Positions 20,552 to 30,506 of a stretch of DNA of 64,000 bases are shown here, in pieces; positions within the stretch are counted from its first letter, which is position 1; each line of letters begins with the position of its first letter. Below the pieces are notes generated by a model. The model made no database searches and was not told the origin of the DNA. It saw nothing but the letters and a program-made list of their open reading frames with translations. Source of the stretch: Marinomonas rhodophyticola (GTDB lineage: Bacteria > Pseudomonadota > Gammaproteobacteria > Pseudomonadales > Marinomonadaceae). Location: the NCBI RefSeq assembly GCF_026113935.1, contig NZ_JAPEUL010000009.1, forward strand, positions 764,501 to 828,500. Reading direction: 5' to 3'. The position numbers and the translations under genes are program-made.

Positions 20552-21706
20552 ATGATTGAAACCATTGCCATTGAAAACTACCGTTCTATTTTGAAGTTGA
20601 TCATTCCACTTGATCGGCTCAATGTCGTTACTGGTCCCAATGGCAGCGGTAAATCTAATTTATATAAAGCACTGAGTTTGTTGGCAAGAGCTGGGCGAGG
20701 GAGTGTTGTAGAGTCCTTGGCTATAGATGGCGGTTTGGATTCGGCGTTTTGGGCGGGACAATCTAAGCCAAATGATAAAATGCCTATTGTCGGTGAACAG
20801 AAACCGTCTAATAATCAGCTAAGACTAGGTTTTTCCTCGGACTCTTATAGTTATTCAGTGGCATTTGGGCGGCCAGAATACGAACCCCGCTCTACTTCCA
20901 TGTTCCTTTTGGATCCAGGTATTGTTAGAGAATCTATTTGGCCAGCAGGCAGCTACCGTCCTCAAAATGCCTTAGTTGAACGTAAAAATAATGTGATTAC
21001 TCTTCGAGAGGGCAGACATTGGAAAGTTATTTCGAATCATATATCTACATTCGACTCTTTGTTTGAGCAAGTGTCTAATATTGAGTCCGTTCCAGAAATA
21101 TATTTAATGAAAGAGCGTATGCGCCAGTGGCGGTTTTATGATCATTTCCGTACTGATAGAAATGCACCCGCAAGACAGTCACAGCTAGGTTCTCGTAGCC
21201 CTGTACTTTATCATGATGGTCGAAACCTCGCGGCCGCCATTCAAACCATTCTCGAAACAGGTGATCCTGATGCATTAGTTCAAGCGATTGATCATGCTTT
21301 CCCTGGCGCTTATCTTACTATTCGGCGTTCGGATGAGGGGATATTCTCGTTAGAGTTCCATCAGAAAGGATTATTAAGGCCCTTATCTGTCGCTGAATTA
21401 TCGGATGGTACCTTGCGCTATATTCTTTGGGTCGCTGCATTACTTACACCGCGCCCGCCAGAACTGATGGTTTTAAACGAGCCTGAAACTAGCTTGCATC
21501 CAGATCTTATACCTTCATTAGCTAGGTTAATTCTGTATGCTGCAGAGCGTAGCCAAGTGTGGGTTGTTTCCCACTCTGATATATTAACCCAATGGCTAGA
21601 AGATCATGGGCAATGCAATTCAATTCGTTTGGAAAAGTACCTAGGCCAGACTCAGATACCTTCGTTAGAGCGCTTCGATATTCCTGTGTGGCATTGGCCA
21701 AGTTAA
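20552..21706 (+). CDS. AAA/ABC-type ATPase (COG4637-like, RecF/OLD-like fold)
   Basis: 384 residues from ATG 20552. Walker A VVTGPNGSGKSN is at about residues 26-37. After a 230-residue insert comes an ABC-like signature (VAELSDGTLRYILW), Walker B MVLNEPETSLHP and a switch His in VVSHSD. This is the single-chain SMC/RecF-type ATPase layout, without a nuclease domain that I can see. It begins 24 bases after radC on the same strand. Function is not known; relatives occur both as chromosomal housekeeping genes and in defence islands. Confidence 0.8.
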   Translation: MIETIAIENYRSILKLIIPLDRLNVVTGPNGSGKSNLYKALSLLARAGRGSVVESLAIDGGLDSAFWAGQSKPNDKMPIVGEQKPSNNQLRLGFSSDSYSYSVAFGRPEYEPRSTSMFLLDPGIVRESIWPAGSYRPQNALVERKNNVITLREGRHWKVISNHISTFDSLFEQVSNIESVPEIYLMKERMRQWRFYDHFRTDRNAPARQSQLGSRSPVLYHDGRNLAAAIQTILETGDPDALVQAIDHAFPGAYLTIRRSDEGIFSLEFHQKGLLRPLSVAELSDGTLRYILWVAALLTPRPPELMVLNEPETSLHPDLIPSLARLILYAAERSQVWVVSHSDILTQWLEDHGQCNSIRLEKYLGQTQIPSLERFDIPVWHWPS

Positions 21707-21883
21707 CGATGTTGTATTGACTATTATGATCGGCTGAATGGCTGCTATTCATCTCTAGTGGCAGTTAGTTGGTCATTTTTTTAACAAAAGAATTGCTCAA
21801 TGGGTTAGCTTATGGGAAAATGCGCGCCGCTATATCCTCGGTATGGGATTTTTTTGATTCATAAGGAATCATGCTCCGCCTGA

Positions 21884-21900
21884 GGAAGTGAAACACTTCC
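21884..21900 (+). promoter_or_regulatory. Short perfect hairpin in the rpmB leader
   Basis: GGAAGTG-AAA-CACTTCC forms a perfect 7-bp stem with a 3-base loop, 34 bases before the rpmB start. No T-run follows, so it is not a terminator. It could stabilise the leader or take part in ribosomal-protein feedback, which is inference. Confidence 0.4.
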
Positions 21901-21934
21901 AATAATCTTTCTGGATAGCAAAAGGTATTTAATT

Positions 21935-22171
21935 ATGTCTCGCGTATGTCAAGTTACTGGGAAGCGCCCTGTTACAGGTAACAACGTTTCTCACTCAAAA
22001 CGCCGTACTAAGCGTCGTTTTCTTCCTAACCTTCACTGGCACCGTTTTTGGGTCGAAGGTGAAAACCGCTACATCCGTTTACGTGTGTCTTCTAAAGGTA
22101 TGCGTATTATCGATAAAAAAGGTATTGAATCAGTTCTTGCTGAAATTCGTGCCAACGGCGAAAAAGTATAA
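21935..22171 (+). CDS. rpmB: 50S ribosomal protein L28
   Basis: 78 residues, standard for L28. The N-terminus [20 protein letters not shown] and the basic core [19 protein letters not shown] are diagnostic. It is a component of the large ribosomal subunit, encoded with rpmG 11 bases downstream, the classic rpmBG pair. AAAAGGTATTTAATT supplies the ribosome site. Confidence 0.98.
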   Translation: MSRVCQVTGKRPVTGNNVSHSKRRTKRRFLPNLHWHRFWVEGENRYIRLRVSSKGMRIIDKKGIESVLAEIRANGEKV

Positions 22172-22182
22172 GGATCTGAATC

Positions 22183-22353
22183 ATGGCTTCTAAAGGCGCT
22201 CGCGATCTAATTCGCATGGTATCTTCTGCTGGTACTGGTCACTTTTACACAACTGACAAGAACAAGCGAAATACTCCTGACAAACTTGAAATGAAAAAGT
22301 TTGATCCAGTTGTACGTAAGCACGTTATGTACAAAGAAGCGAAAATTAAATAA
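22183..22353 (+). CDS. rpmG: 50S ribosomal protein L33
   Basis: 56 residues beginning [19 protein letters not shown], then [20 protein letters not shown], the L33 pattern. The usual zinc-ribbon cysteines are absent (cysteine-free type), as in other gammaproteobacterial L33 proteins. A ribosome site AAGGATCTGAATC precedes the ATG. It follows rpmB and is closed by a strong terminator. Confidence 0.97.
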   Translation: MASKGARDLIRMVSSAGTGHFYTTDKNKRNTPDKLEMKKFDPVVRKHVMYKEAKIK

Positions 22354-22374
22354 TTTTCGATCTTTGTCAAAAGG

Positions 22375-22400
22375 AACCGACTCATTGAGTCGGTTTTTTT
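22375..22400 (+). terminator. Terminator of rpmBG
   Basis: AACCGACTCA and TGAGTCGGTT are exact inverted repeats separated by one base, followed by a run of T. The innermost bases must open into the loop. Confidence 0.9.
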
Positions 22401-22528
22401 ATATCTAGTAAAAGATAGTAATAGAAACATTTTGTTCGTTTGGTCAATATGACTTGTGTGTTTACATGATACAGAACCCCATGAAATGGTGAGGTGATCT
22501 TTTTTTTGAGGTTTGCTGGAGAGTATTT

Positions 22529-23348
22529 ATGCCTGAACTACCAGAAGTTGAAACCACGTTGCGTGGTATAGAGCTCCAAGTTAATAGGGCGCACGCTTGC
22601 AAAAGTCGATATTCGTCAGCCGAAACTACGCTGGTTGATCACATCTGAACTAAGCTCTGAGATGGTAGGAGAAGAAATCACTCATCTTTCTCGACGTGGT
22701 AAATACATTGGTATTCATACCTCAAAAGGTACTTTGATCGTTCATCTTGGTATGTCTGGTAGTTTGTATTTTGTGCCAGCTGAAACGCCGCCATTATTTC
22801 ACGATCATGTGGACTTTCAGTTTGCTGATGGGGGGCTGTGGCTACGATACACGGATCCGCGTCGATTTGGGGCGATCTTGTGGACAACAGAAGACTGGCA
22901 ACAACACGAACTAATCAAACATTTAGGTCCAGAGCCGCTATCAGACGCGTTTAATGTTGATATGTTATTTGCTCGGGCAAAGGGCCGAAAGGTGCCGATT
23001 AAAACCTTTATTATGGACAGCAAGGTCGTGGTAGGGGTAGGTAATATTTATGCCAATGAGGCGCTTTTTAAAGCGGGTATTCGCCCTGATCGTCTGGCGG
23101 GTGGTATCAGTAAAGCACGTTTAGCGCGTTTGGTTGAATGCATCAAAGTGGTGCTGGCGGCTGCCATTAAACAGGGCGGTACCACGTTAAAAGACTTTGT
23201 TGGTGGTGATGGCAAACCTGGCTATTTTAAGCAGGAATTGGCCGTTTATGGCCGAGCAGAAAAGCCTTGTTTAGTTTGTGGTATGGCTTTGAAAGAAATT
23301 CGCCAAGCGCAACGCAGTACGGTATTTTGTACCAATTGCCAATCTTGA
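22529..23348 (+). CDS. mutM: Formamidopyrimidine-DNA glycosylase (frameshifted)
   Basis: Base-excision repair enzyme removing 8-oxoguanine. The catalytic N-terminal PELPEVETTLRGIE begins right after the start Met. GNIYANEALFKAGIRP is the helix-two-turn-helix. The zinc finger has CLVCG and CTNC at the C-terminus. The frame breaks at about 22575: GAGCTCCAAG minus the T reads EPKLIGRTLAKVD, exactly the expected sequence. Repaired length is about 272 residues. With catalytic Pro and Glu, finger and length all normal, I take this as one gene with one extra base. Confidence 0.93.
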
Positions 23349-23526
23349 CCATTTGTTTATAGTAGCGGCACGAGAATTGCTACAGGCTAGTGTTAAATAT
23401 ATGCCTTTCAAAAACTGACATGATGATGGGCTATATACGTAAAAATGTTGCTTAAATTGTGCAGATTACATTGCGGTATTCTGTTAATCGGTTTATTTTT
23501 GACCAGTTAGGCAAGGTTTATATTAT

Positions 23527-23574
23527 CTAGGGTAAATTGCACCTAGGTTAAATTGTGCCTAGATTAAATTACAT
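23527..23574. repeat. Three imperfect 16-bp tandem repeats upstream of the BMP transporter operon
   Basis: CTAGGGTAAATTGCAC, CTAGGTTAAATTGTGC and CTAGATTAAATTACAT follow each other exactly at 16-bp spacing, with CTAG at 23527, 23543 and 23559. A related copy, CTTAAATTGTGCAGATTACA, lies upstream at about 23451. The array ends 17 bases before the BMP start codon. It may be a repeated operator or a small local duplication. Confidence 0.7.
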
Positions 23575-23591
23575 ACATAAGAGGAATTGGA

Positions 23592-24586
23592 ATGAAAGCT
23601 GTCTTTCTTGCATCAGTGACGGCGCTAGCCATCTCATCAAGCATGGCTCATGCGGCAACAGAACCTGCGGTGGTTTATGATCAAGCAGGTAAATACGATA
23701 AATCTTTTAACGAAGGCGTTTATAACGGCGTTAAAAAATATACAGCCGATACCGGTATTCAAGTGCGAGAATTTGAACCGAAAAACGAAGCTCAAGTAGA
23801 GCAAGGTTTGCGTCGTCTTGCCAAGCGTGGTTACTCTCCAATCGTAACGGTTGGTTTTAACATGACGTCTGCGGTTGAGAAAGTAGCGAAAGATTTCCCT
23901 GAAATTAATTTTACGATTATCGATGGTGTGATTGATCTGCCAAACGTTCAGTCTGTTGTTTTTAAAGAGCATGAAGGGTCGTTCTTGGTAGGAGCGCTTG
24001 CTTCTATGGCGTCTAAAACCAATACGGTAGGCTTTGTTGGTGGTATGGACATTCCTCTAATTCGTAAATTTGGTTGTGGTTATGAGCAAGGTGTTAAGTA
24101 TGCCTCTCCTAGCGCAACGGTTTTACAGAATATGACAGGCTCAACTGGCGCCGCGTTCAATGACCCAACGAAAGGTTCTGAACTTGCTAAGAGCCAGTTC
24201 TCTCAAGGCGCTGATGTTGTGTTTGCAGCAGCTGGTGGTACTGGTATCGGTGTTTACCAAGCCGCGAAAGACGAGGGCAAGTTAGCGATTGGTGTTGACT
24301 CAAACCAAAACCACATACAACCTGGTACCATGTTGACTTCCATGGTAAAACGCGTAGATGAAGCCGCGTACAAGACTTATCAAGACGCGGCCGCAGGTAC
24401 TTGGAAGCCAGGTATGGTGGTATTAGGCTTGGCTGACGGCGGTGTTGACTGGGACTTCAAGATGAAAATAATGCCAGCTTGATCACTGCTGACATGAAAA
24501 CCAAGATGAATGATATTCGCGCTAAGATTATCAGCGGTGACATTAAGGTTCACGATTACATGTCTGATAATACTTGTAACTACTAA
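23592..24586 (+). CDS. BMP-family (PnrA-like) nucleoside-binding protein (frameshift near the end)
   Basis: Periplasmic binding protein of a nucleoside ABC importer. A signal peptide (residues 1-21, ending SSSMAHA) precedes a BMP domain: YDQAGKYDKSFNEGVYNG, NFTIIDGVID and GFVGGMDIPLIRKFGCGYEQ. There is no lipobox. The frame breaks near 24461: CAAGATGAAAAT lacks one A, and repair gives DFKNENNASLITADM and a natural end SDNTCNY. Repaired length is 331 residues. Upstream are the 16-bp repeats, downstream a terminator-like hairpin, then the ATPase and two permeases. Nucleoside specificity is inferred from the family and from cdd in the operon. Confidence 0.87.
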
Positions 24587-24594
24587 GTTGCATG

Positions 24595-24636
24595 AAAAAA
24601 CAGTTGCCTGCTTTGAGTGGGCAACTGTTTTTTTTA
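24595..24636 (+). terminator. Hairpin terminator/attenuator after the BMP gene
   Basis: AAAAAACAGTTGCC and GGCAACTGTTTTTT form a perfect stem of about 14 bp around TGCTTTGAGTG, with a T-rich end. Its position between binding protein and ATPase would let the binding protein be made in excess. Confidence 0.85.
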
Positions 24637-24678
24637 CCTTAGCATTTTTACTCATAAGCAGATGAATTCCTTTTAGAT

Positions 24679-26251
24679 ATGACGAATAAAACCATGCCAT
24701 ACGCAATTGAATTGCGAGACATTAGTAAACGTTTTGGCGCCGTTCAGGCCAATAAAGACATTTGCTTACAAGTTCCAGCAGGCACGATTCACGGCATTAT
24801 TGGTGAAAACGGTGCTGGTAAATCCACTTTGATGAGTATCATTTATGGCTTTTATGAAGCTGATACGGGTCATATTGAAGTAGATGGCAAGCGTGTTGAT
24901 ATTCGCAGTTCTCAAGATGCCATCAATGCTGGCATAGGTATGGTGCATCAACATTTTATGTTGGTAGAGAACTTTAGTGTTCTTGAGAATGTGATGTTAG
25001 GAGCCGAAGGTGGTGCGCTATTAAAAGGCGGCGTAGCGGCAGCAAGAGTCGAGTTGCAACGGCTAGCAAAAGAATACAGTTTGGACATTGATGTTGATGC
25101 CATTGTTGAAGAACTGCCTGTTGGTCTTCAGCAGCGAGTTGAAATTTTAAAGGCTCTTTATCGTGGTGCGCGCATTCTTATTTTAGATGAACTCCACAGG
25201 GGTGTTAACGCCTCAAGAAGCGGACCATTTGTTCCGTATTCTAAAAGCCCTAAAAGATCAGGGCGTTACCGTATTGTTAATCACCCACAAATTACGTGAA
25301 ATAATGGCTTCCACCGACAATGTGTCGGTGATGCGCCAAGGTGAAATGGTGGCTCACCGTGAAACGCTTCATACTAGCAAGGAAGAGCTTGCTGAGCTTA
25401 TGGTCGGTAAAAAAGTACGTTTAACGGTTAATAAAGACGAAGCAAACCCCAGTGATGTTTTGTTGTCCGCTCACCATTTGTCTCAGTTGGACAGTCAGGG
25501 CGTGAAGCGTTTAAAAAATGTCAGTTTAGAGCTGCGTGCCGGTGAGATTCTCGGAATTGCTGGTGTGTCGGGAAATGGACAGAGTGAATTGTTAAATGTC
25601 CTTTCTGGTATTACGCCTATGGACGAAGGGGAAATTCATTTCGCCGGTCAGGTTATCAGTGCAAAAGCACCTAAAAATGCAGCACAGATGCGTGATTTGA
25701 AAATGGCTCATGTTCCTGAAGATCGCCATAAAATGGGCTTGGTGACGGGTTTTGAAGCGTATGAAGCGGCTGTTTTAGGATACCACAATTCGCCTGTGTA
25801 TAACGGCAAGGTATTGATGAATCGCAAAGCCATGTTAGATGAATGCAATGAGCGCATGGCCGCTTGGGACGTGCGTCCGCCTAACCCGCATTTGAAAACG
25901 GCGAATTTTTCGGGGGGGAATCAGCAAAAAATTGTTATCGCTCGAGAAGTTGAGCAAAACCCTGATGTGTTGTTGATTGGTCAGCCGACACGTGGTGTTG
26001 ACATCGGGGCGATAGAAAATATTCACGAACAAATTGTTAAACTACGTGATGCTGGCAAAGCCATTTTGCTGGTATCTGTTGAATTGGATGAAATTATGGC
26101 ACTAAGTGATCGCATCATTGTGATGTTTGATGGTGCGGTTGTTGGCGAGCTTGATGCAAAAGACGCCGATGAGCGAACCCTCGGCTTAATGATGGCCAAT
26201 GCCCACTACAAAGAACAAGACGGTGAAGCGCAAGAAGGGGTGTCCGCATGA
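24679..26251 (+). CDS. Nucleoside ABC transporter ATPase, two ATPase domains (frameshifted)
   Basis: RbsA-like double ATPase of about 523 residues. The first domain has Walker A GENGAGKST, signature ELPVGLQQRVEI and Walker B ILILDEPTG after repair. The second has GVSGNGQSEL and FSGGNQQKIVIAREV. The frame breaks at about 25193: GATGAACTCCACAGG minus the T gives DEPTGVLTPQEADHL, the expected Walker B and D-loop. Both stretches are otherwise intact. It overlaps the first permease start by four bases. It energises import with the BMP protein and the two permeases. Confidence 0.88.
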
Positions 26252-27345
26252 GTCAGGCAAAAGTTCCGGCTTGGGTAAATATAGCCCTTATTCCTATCTT
26301 AAATATTTTGTTGGCGTTTCTGGTTTCAGGTTTGGTGATTCTCGCCATTGGTGAGAACCCTATCGAAGCCGCAGGCTACCTCATTTATGGTGCGTTGGGT
26401 TATAACGAAGGGATTGGCTATACCTTGTACTACGCAACGAATCTTATCTTTACCGGCTTGGCTGTATCGGTGGCTTTTAAAGGTGGATTGTTCAATATCG
26501 GTGGGGAAGGTCAAGCTTATATTGGTGGTTTGGGTGTTGGCTTAATTTGTTTGTCGCTGGATCACACCATGCCCTTTTATGTGATTGCCCCTTTGGCTGT
26601 TATTGGTGCAGCCGCGTTTGGCGCTGCGTGGGGTTATATTCCAGCTTACTTACAAGCACGTCGCGGTAGTCATATTGTCATCACGACCATTATGTTTAAC
26701 TTTATTGCGTCTTCTTTGATGGTTTACTTGATTGTCAATTGGCTGAAAGAAGATGGTCGTATGGCTCCCAATAGTAGAACGTTTGAAGAAAGTGCTTGGT
26801 TGCCTTACTTGCATGAGGTTTTTTCGCCGTTAGGTATTGATATTGGTGACTCGCCATTGAACCTTGCTTTCATTTGGGCGCTTTTGTGCTGTGTGTTTGT
26901 ATGGGGATTGATTTGGCATACGCGTTGGGGTTATCAACTGCGTACACTAGGAACGAATCCAACCGCAGCTCGTTATGCGGGTATTGATACGGCAAAAGTC
27001 ACCATTTGGGCGATGTTGATTTCGGGCGGTTTGGCTGGTTTCGTGGGTCTCAACGAAATTATGGGGGTCAACCATAACCTATTGCTTAATTTTACGGCAG
27101 GTTATGGTTTTGCTGGTATCGCAGTGGCCTTGATGGGGCGAAATCATCCAATTGGTATTATCTTGGCAGCGATTCTATTTGGTGCCTTGTATCAAGGTGG
27201 TGCTGAGCTTGCTTTTGAAATCCCAACGATCACACCTGAAATCGTTGTGGTGATTCAAGGTTTGGTGATTTTGTTCTCTGGTGCGCTTGAACATATGTTT
27301 AAAGATCGTATTGAAGGCTTTTTTATTCGCAGAGCGGTCGCGTAG
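26248..27345 (+). CDS. Nucleoside ABC transporter permease (YufP/NupB-like)
   Basis: 365 residues, BPD_transp_2-type inner-membrane permease with about eight to ten hydrophobic segments. FNIGGEGQAYIGGLGVG and RTLGTNPTAARYAGIDTAKV are the family signature blocks. It starts in an ATGA overlap with the ATPase gene and is followed nine bases later by the second permease, giving the heterodimeric channel expected for BMP systems. Confidence 0.87.
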   Translation: MSQAKVPAWVNIALIPILNILLAFLVSGLVILAIGENPIEAAGYLIYGALGYNEGIGYTLYYATNLIFTGLAVSVAFKGGLFNIGGEGQAYIGGLGVGLICLSLDHTMPFYVIAPLAVIGAAAFGAAWGYIPAYLQARRGSHIVITTIMFNFIASSLMVYLIVNWLKEDGRMAPNSRTFEESAWLPYLHEVFSPLGIDIGDSPLNLAFIWALLCCVFVWGLIWHTRWGYQLRTLGTNPTAARYAGIDTAKVTIWAMLISGGLAGFVGLNEIMGVNHNLLLNFTAGYGFAGIAVALMGRNHPIGIILAAILFGALYQGGAELAFEIPTITPEIVVVIQGLVILFSGALEHMFKDRIEGFFIRRAVA

Positions 27346-27354
27346 GGGAAGATT

Positions 27355-28337
27355 ATGTTTGAAACATTGATACTCATGTTAGACGCGACGATGCGTGTCT
27401 CTACACCGCTGATTTTGGCAGCGTTAGCGGGATTGTATTCAGAGCGTGCGGGCATTGTAGACATTGGCTTGGAAGGTAAAATTCTTGGCAGTGCGTTTGC
27501 TGCCGCTGCAGGCGCTGCGGTGTTTGGCTCTGCATGGATTGGTTTGTGCTTTGGTATATTGGCATCGGTTTCCTTGGCAATGATTCATGGCTTTGCTTGT
27601 ATTACACATCGTGGTGATCACATTGTGTCGGGTGTGGCAATTAATACCATTGTGGCAGGTCTAACGGTGACCTTGTCTATGTATTGGTTTGGTATGGGGG
27701 GCAAACTCCCGCCTTGGCTGGGGATGCGCGTTTCTTGGATATTACTTTCCCATTCGCCGAGGTTTTGCAAGATGTGCCTGTGATTGGGGCGATTTATTCG
27801 AATCTGCTCAGTGGTCATAACATCTTAGTTTACTTGGCCTTTGTTATGGTGCCTGTGACTTATTGGGTGATTTATAAGACCCGTTTCGGTTTGAGATTGC
27901 GAGCCGTGGGAGAAAACCCACATGCGGTGGATACAGCGGGCATTTCCGTGGCCTTCATTCGCTATCGTGCGTTGATTGTATGCGGCATTTTATGTGGCCT
28001 TGCTGGGGCTTATTTGTCGACGGCCCATAACGCAGGTTTCTTGAAAGACATGAGTGCGGGTAAAGGTTATATGGCCTTAGCTGCGCTGATTTTCGGTAAA
28101 TGGCGTCCCGTCCCAGTATTGCTTGCGTGTTTATTGTTTGGTTTCTTAGACGCGGTTGCTGTGCGTATGCAAGGTGTTGAGATTCCAGGTATTGGTCAAG
28201 TGCCAGTCCAAGCCATTGAAGTCTTGCCTTATGTGTTAACTGTCTTGTTGCTTGCTGGTTTCATTGGCAAAGCCATAGAGTCTCAAGGCAATTGGTCGAC
28301 CTTATGTGAAAGAGCGGGCTTGATATGTCGACTGTAA
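27355..28337 (+). CDS. Nucleoside ABC transporter permease (YufQ/NupC-like), frameshifted
   Basis: Partner permease of about 327 residues after repair. VDIGLEGKILGSAFAAAAG near the N-terminus and RAVGENPHAVDTAGISVAF in the C-terminal half are the same signature blocks as in the first permease. The frame breaks in the G6 run at 27696-27701; one more G joins YWFGMGG to QTPALAGDARFLDITF. Its end overlaps the cdd start by 13 bases, so cdd is coupled to it. Confidence 0.86.
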
Positions 28338-28741
28338 AATACAACGAAACCTTGTTGGAGTTGGCGAAAAATGCCATGAGTAAGGCGTATGTGCCTTATT
28401 CATGCTTTCCAGTTGGTGCGGCGATTTTAACCAAGACAGGTAAGTTTTATTCTGGTTGTAATGTTGAGAATGCGGCTTACCCAGAAGGCACTTGCGCAGA
28501 AGCGGGCGCGATTGCGGCCATGGTGCTTGATGGCGAAACACACATTCAAGATATTTACGTCATTGGCAAAGGCGATGGTTTGGTGACTCCCTGTGGTGGC
28601 TGTCGCCAAAAGATTCGTGAGTTCTCTTCTGTGGATACTAAAATCCATATTTGTGGTGCAGAAGGCGTGAGGAAATCACTCACTATGAATGAATTATTGC
28701 CTTTTTCATTTGGCCCAGAAAATCTGGAACAGGCCAGTTAG
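28325..28741 (+). CDS. cdd: Cytidine deaminase
   Basis: 138 residues, the short homotetrameric zinc-dependent type. Zinc and catalytic motifs are TCAEAGAIAAM and VTPCGGCRQKI, with substrate-binding GCNVENAAYPEG. It deaminates cytidine and deoxycytidine to uridine and deoxyuridine. It is the last gene of the transporter operon, overlapping the permease end, so imported cytidine would be salvaged at once. A terminator follows 19 bases after the stop. Confidence 0.95.
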   Translation: MSTVKYNETLLELAKNAMSKAYVPYSCFPVGAAILTKTGKFYSGCNVENAAYPEGTCAEAGAIAAMVLDGETHIQDIYVIGKGDGLVTPCGGCRQKIREFSSVDTKIHICGAEGVRKSLTMNELLPFSFGPENLEQAS

Positions 28742-28760
28742 TGTTCAATCGTTATTTTAA

Positions 28761-28783
28761 AAACCACCTGCGGGTGGTTTTTT
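28761..28783 (+). terminator. Terminator after cdd
   Basis: AAACCACC-TGC-GGGTGGTTT then TTT: a stem of about 8 bp with a T-run, immediately before the convergent AbrB-family gene. Confidence 0.85.
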
Positions 28784-28787
28784 CGTT

Positions 28788-29869
28788 TTAGGCGGTTTTA
28801 TGGCTTGAAAGCCAGCGGGCGAGCATAGGACCAGCAATGAGTACCAATAAAAAACGCGCTACTTGCATGGCCATAACAGAAGAAACATCCGCATTGGTGG
28901 AGGCGGCAATAATGGCAACAGAGTCGGCCCCGCACTGGACTGGTGGCTAAAAACGCGGTGAGAGGATCGATATCTGCAAAAGTAATCAACAGCATGGCCA
29001 AGCAAGCATTGATCGCAATGAGCGCAATGATGGCGCCTAATACATGTGGAAACACATGCCATGCGTGTTGCAAGGCTTGTCGAGTAAAGCGAAAGCCGAT
29101 TGACCAGCCTAACACCGCAAAACTGATGGCCAAGCACCAATTAGGCAACACAATGGGCATAATGCCAGTAAACTTAATGACTAAGCCAACCGTTAACGCA
29201 ATCAACATGGGACCACTGGGTAAGCGTAATATCACACCAGCCATGCAGGCTGCTAGAATAATAGCTAAGGTGGTGCCAAAGGCCGGCCATGATGACACGC
29301 CTAGCCAATCTACGGGTTCGATAGCCAAATTATCCACATGAAACACGCTGGCGACGACCGTGGCAGCAATGGCGCAACAGGCCACGCGCAAATACTGCAT
29401 AAAGGCGACCAGTCGCATATCTGCGCCATAGGATTCCGACATGATGGTCATTGCCGATGCGGCACCAGGAGACGAGCACCCAAATGGCTGTGGTACCAGG
29501 CAACAAACCAGTTCTACTCAACAGCCAGCCTAAAAAGCTAGACGCGACAATCGTCGAAACCGTACCGATGAGAAACAGTGGCCATTCTTGAGCAATTTTT
29601 GCGAAGACAGTTAATGGTAAACTGTTTGCAATCATCATCCCTAAAACGCCTTGCGCCATTAAAAACATGGGTTTCGGTAGTTTCATCCCTGCACCGCTGG
29701 TGGCTAAAATAATGGCGGTAATCATGGGGCCAAGCAGTAATGCAGCCGGTAGCCGAAAGAGTTCGAATATCACCACCAACACAAACGAGGCAACGAGCAA
29801 TACCGTGAGTCGCCACGGTGTCGTCCAGCGAGAAGGGGTGGTGATAAGTGATAAAAAAGATGAAGCCAT
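28788..29869 (-). CDS. AbrB-family (ammonia monooxygenase-like, DUF2537-type) membrane protein, two frameshifts
   Basis: About 360 residues after repair, with roughly ten membrane segments in two similar halves. Each half opens with a conserved stretch: LPAALLLGPMITAIIL and LPSGPMLIALTVGLVIK. Each holds a re-entrant-like motif: SSPGAASAM in the first half and TSPGGADSVAIIAASTNAD in the second. Frame breaks lie near 29478 and 28934; at both, dropping one T from the coding strand restores these motifs. The restored stop is the TTA at 28788-28790 on the plus strand. The family is unrelated to the AbrB DNA-binding regulator; a transport role is likely but unproven. Confidence 0.75.
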
Positions 29870-30122
29870 GTGTATAAATCAAAAAAATCGTGGTTTTTAA
29901 TGGCGCAAAGCATACCTTAAATATGCTGGCATTATTGGTATCTCTGGTGATGTTAACCATACTCTGAATTTATGTTGGTGCATCAAAAGGATGAAAAGAA
30001 ACATAGCGCAAAAATCTGACAAGACGCTGACCAAGGTTTTATCCAGTTTGAGTTTGTTGGGGAGAGCTATCTGTTATCATGGTGTGTAAACATCAAAGTG
30101 GCTTAAAGGAAACGATAAAACG

Positions 30123-30506
30123 ATGCGAATAATCAGTACCTTGTGTTGGGTAATCTTGTCTCTTGTGTTGACCGCGTGTGCAAGTGGCCCAATCAGTCGT
30201 TCCGATTCAGTAGGATTCGAAGAAAGCGGTAAAGCCAGTTATTACGCTATGAAGTACCAAGGGCGTAAAACCGCAAGCGGAGAGCCATTTGATCAAAAAG
30301 CCATGACGGCCGCCCATAAGCGTTTGCCGTTTGGTTCTAAAGTCAAAGTGACGAATGTTGATAATGGTAAAAGTGTTGTGGTGCGAGTCAATGACCGTGG
30401 GCCCTTTGTCCGTGGCCGGATTATTGATCTGAGCAAATCGGCTTTTCAGCGTATTGCTAATACGAACCTAGGTGTGATTGAGGTGGAGATTGAAGTATTA
30501 CCTTAA
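30123..30506 (+). CDS. rlpA: RlpA-like double-psi beta-barrel lipoprotein
   Basis: 127 residues. Lipobox LVLTAC puts the lipid-modified Cys at residue 19, so it should be anchored in the outer membrane. The double-psi beta-barrel of septal-ring lytic transglycosylases is seen: GKASYYAMKYQGRKTASGEPF, MTAAHKRLPFGSKVKVTN and RVNDRGPFVRGRIIDLSKSA. It lacks the C-terminal SPOR domain of full RlpA, so septal targeting is not expected. Activity on peptidoglycan is inferred. Its stop overlaps the convergent acetyltransferase gene by four bases. Confidence 0.85.
   Translation: MRIISTLCWVILSLVLTACASGPISRSDSVGFEESGKASYYAMKYQGRKTASGEPFDQKAMTAAHKRLPFGSKVKVTNVDNGKSVVVRVNDRGPFVRGRIIDLSKSAFQRIANTNLGVIEVEIEVLP

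Noticed and set aside
22529-23348. Programmed frameshift in mutM and the other broken genes
   Set aside because: No common slippery heptamer or downstream pseudoknot pattern is seen, and the breaks hit unrelated families at unrelated positions; sequence errors explain them better.
23527-23574. CRISPR repeats
   Set aside because: The 16-bp units are directly adjacent, with no spacers, and no cas gene is near.
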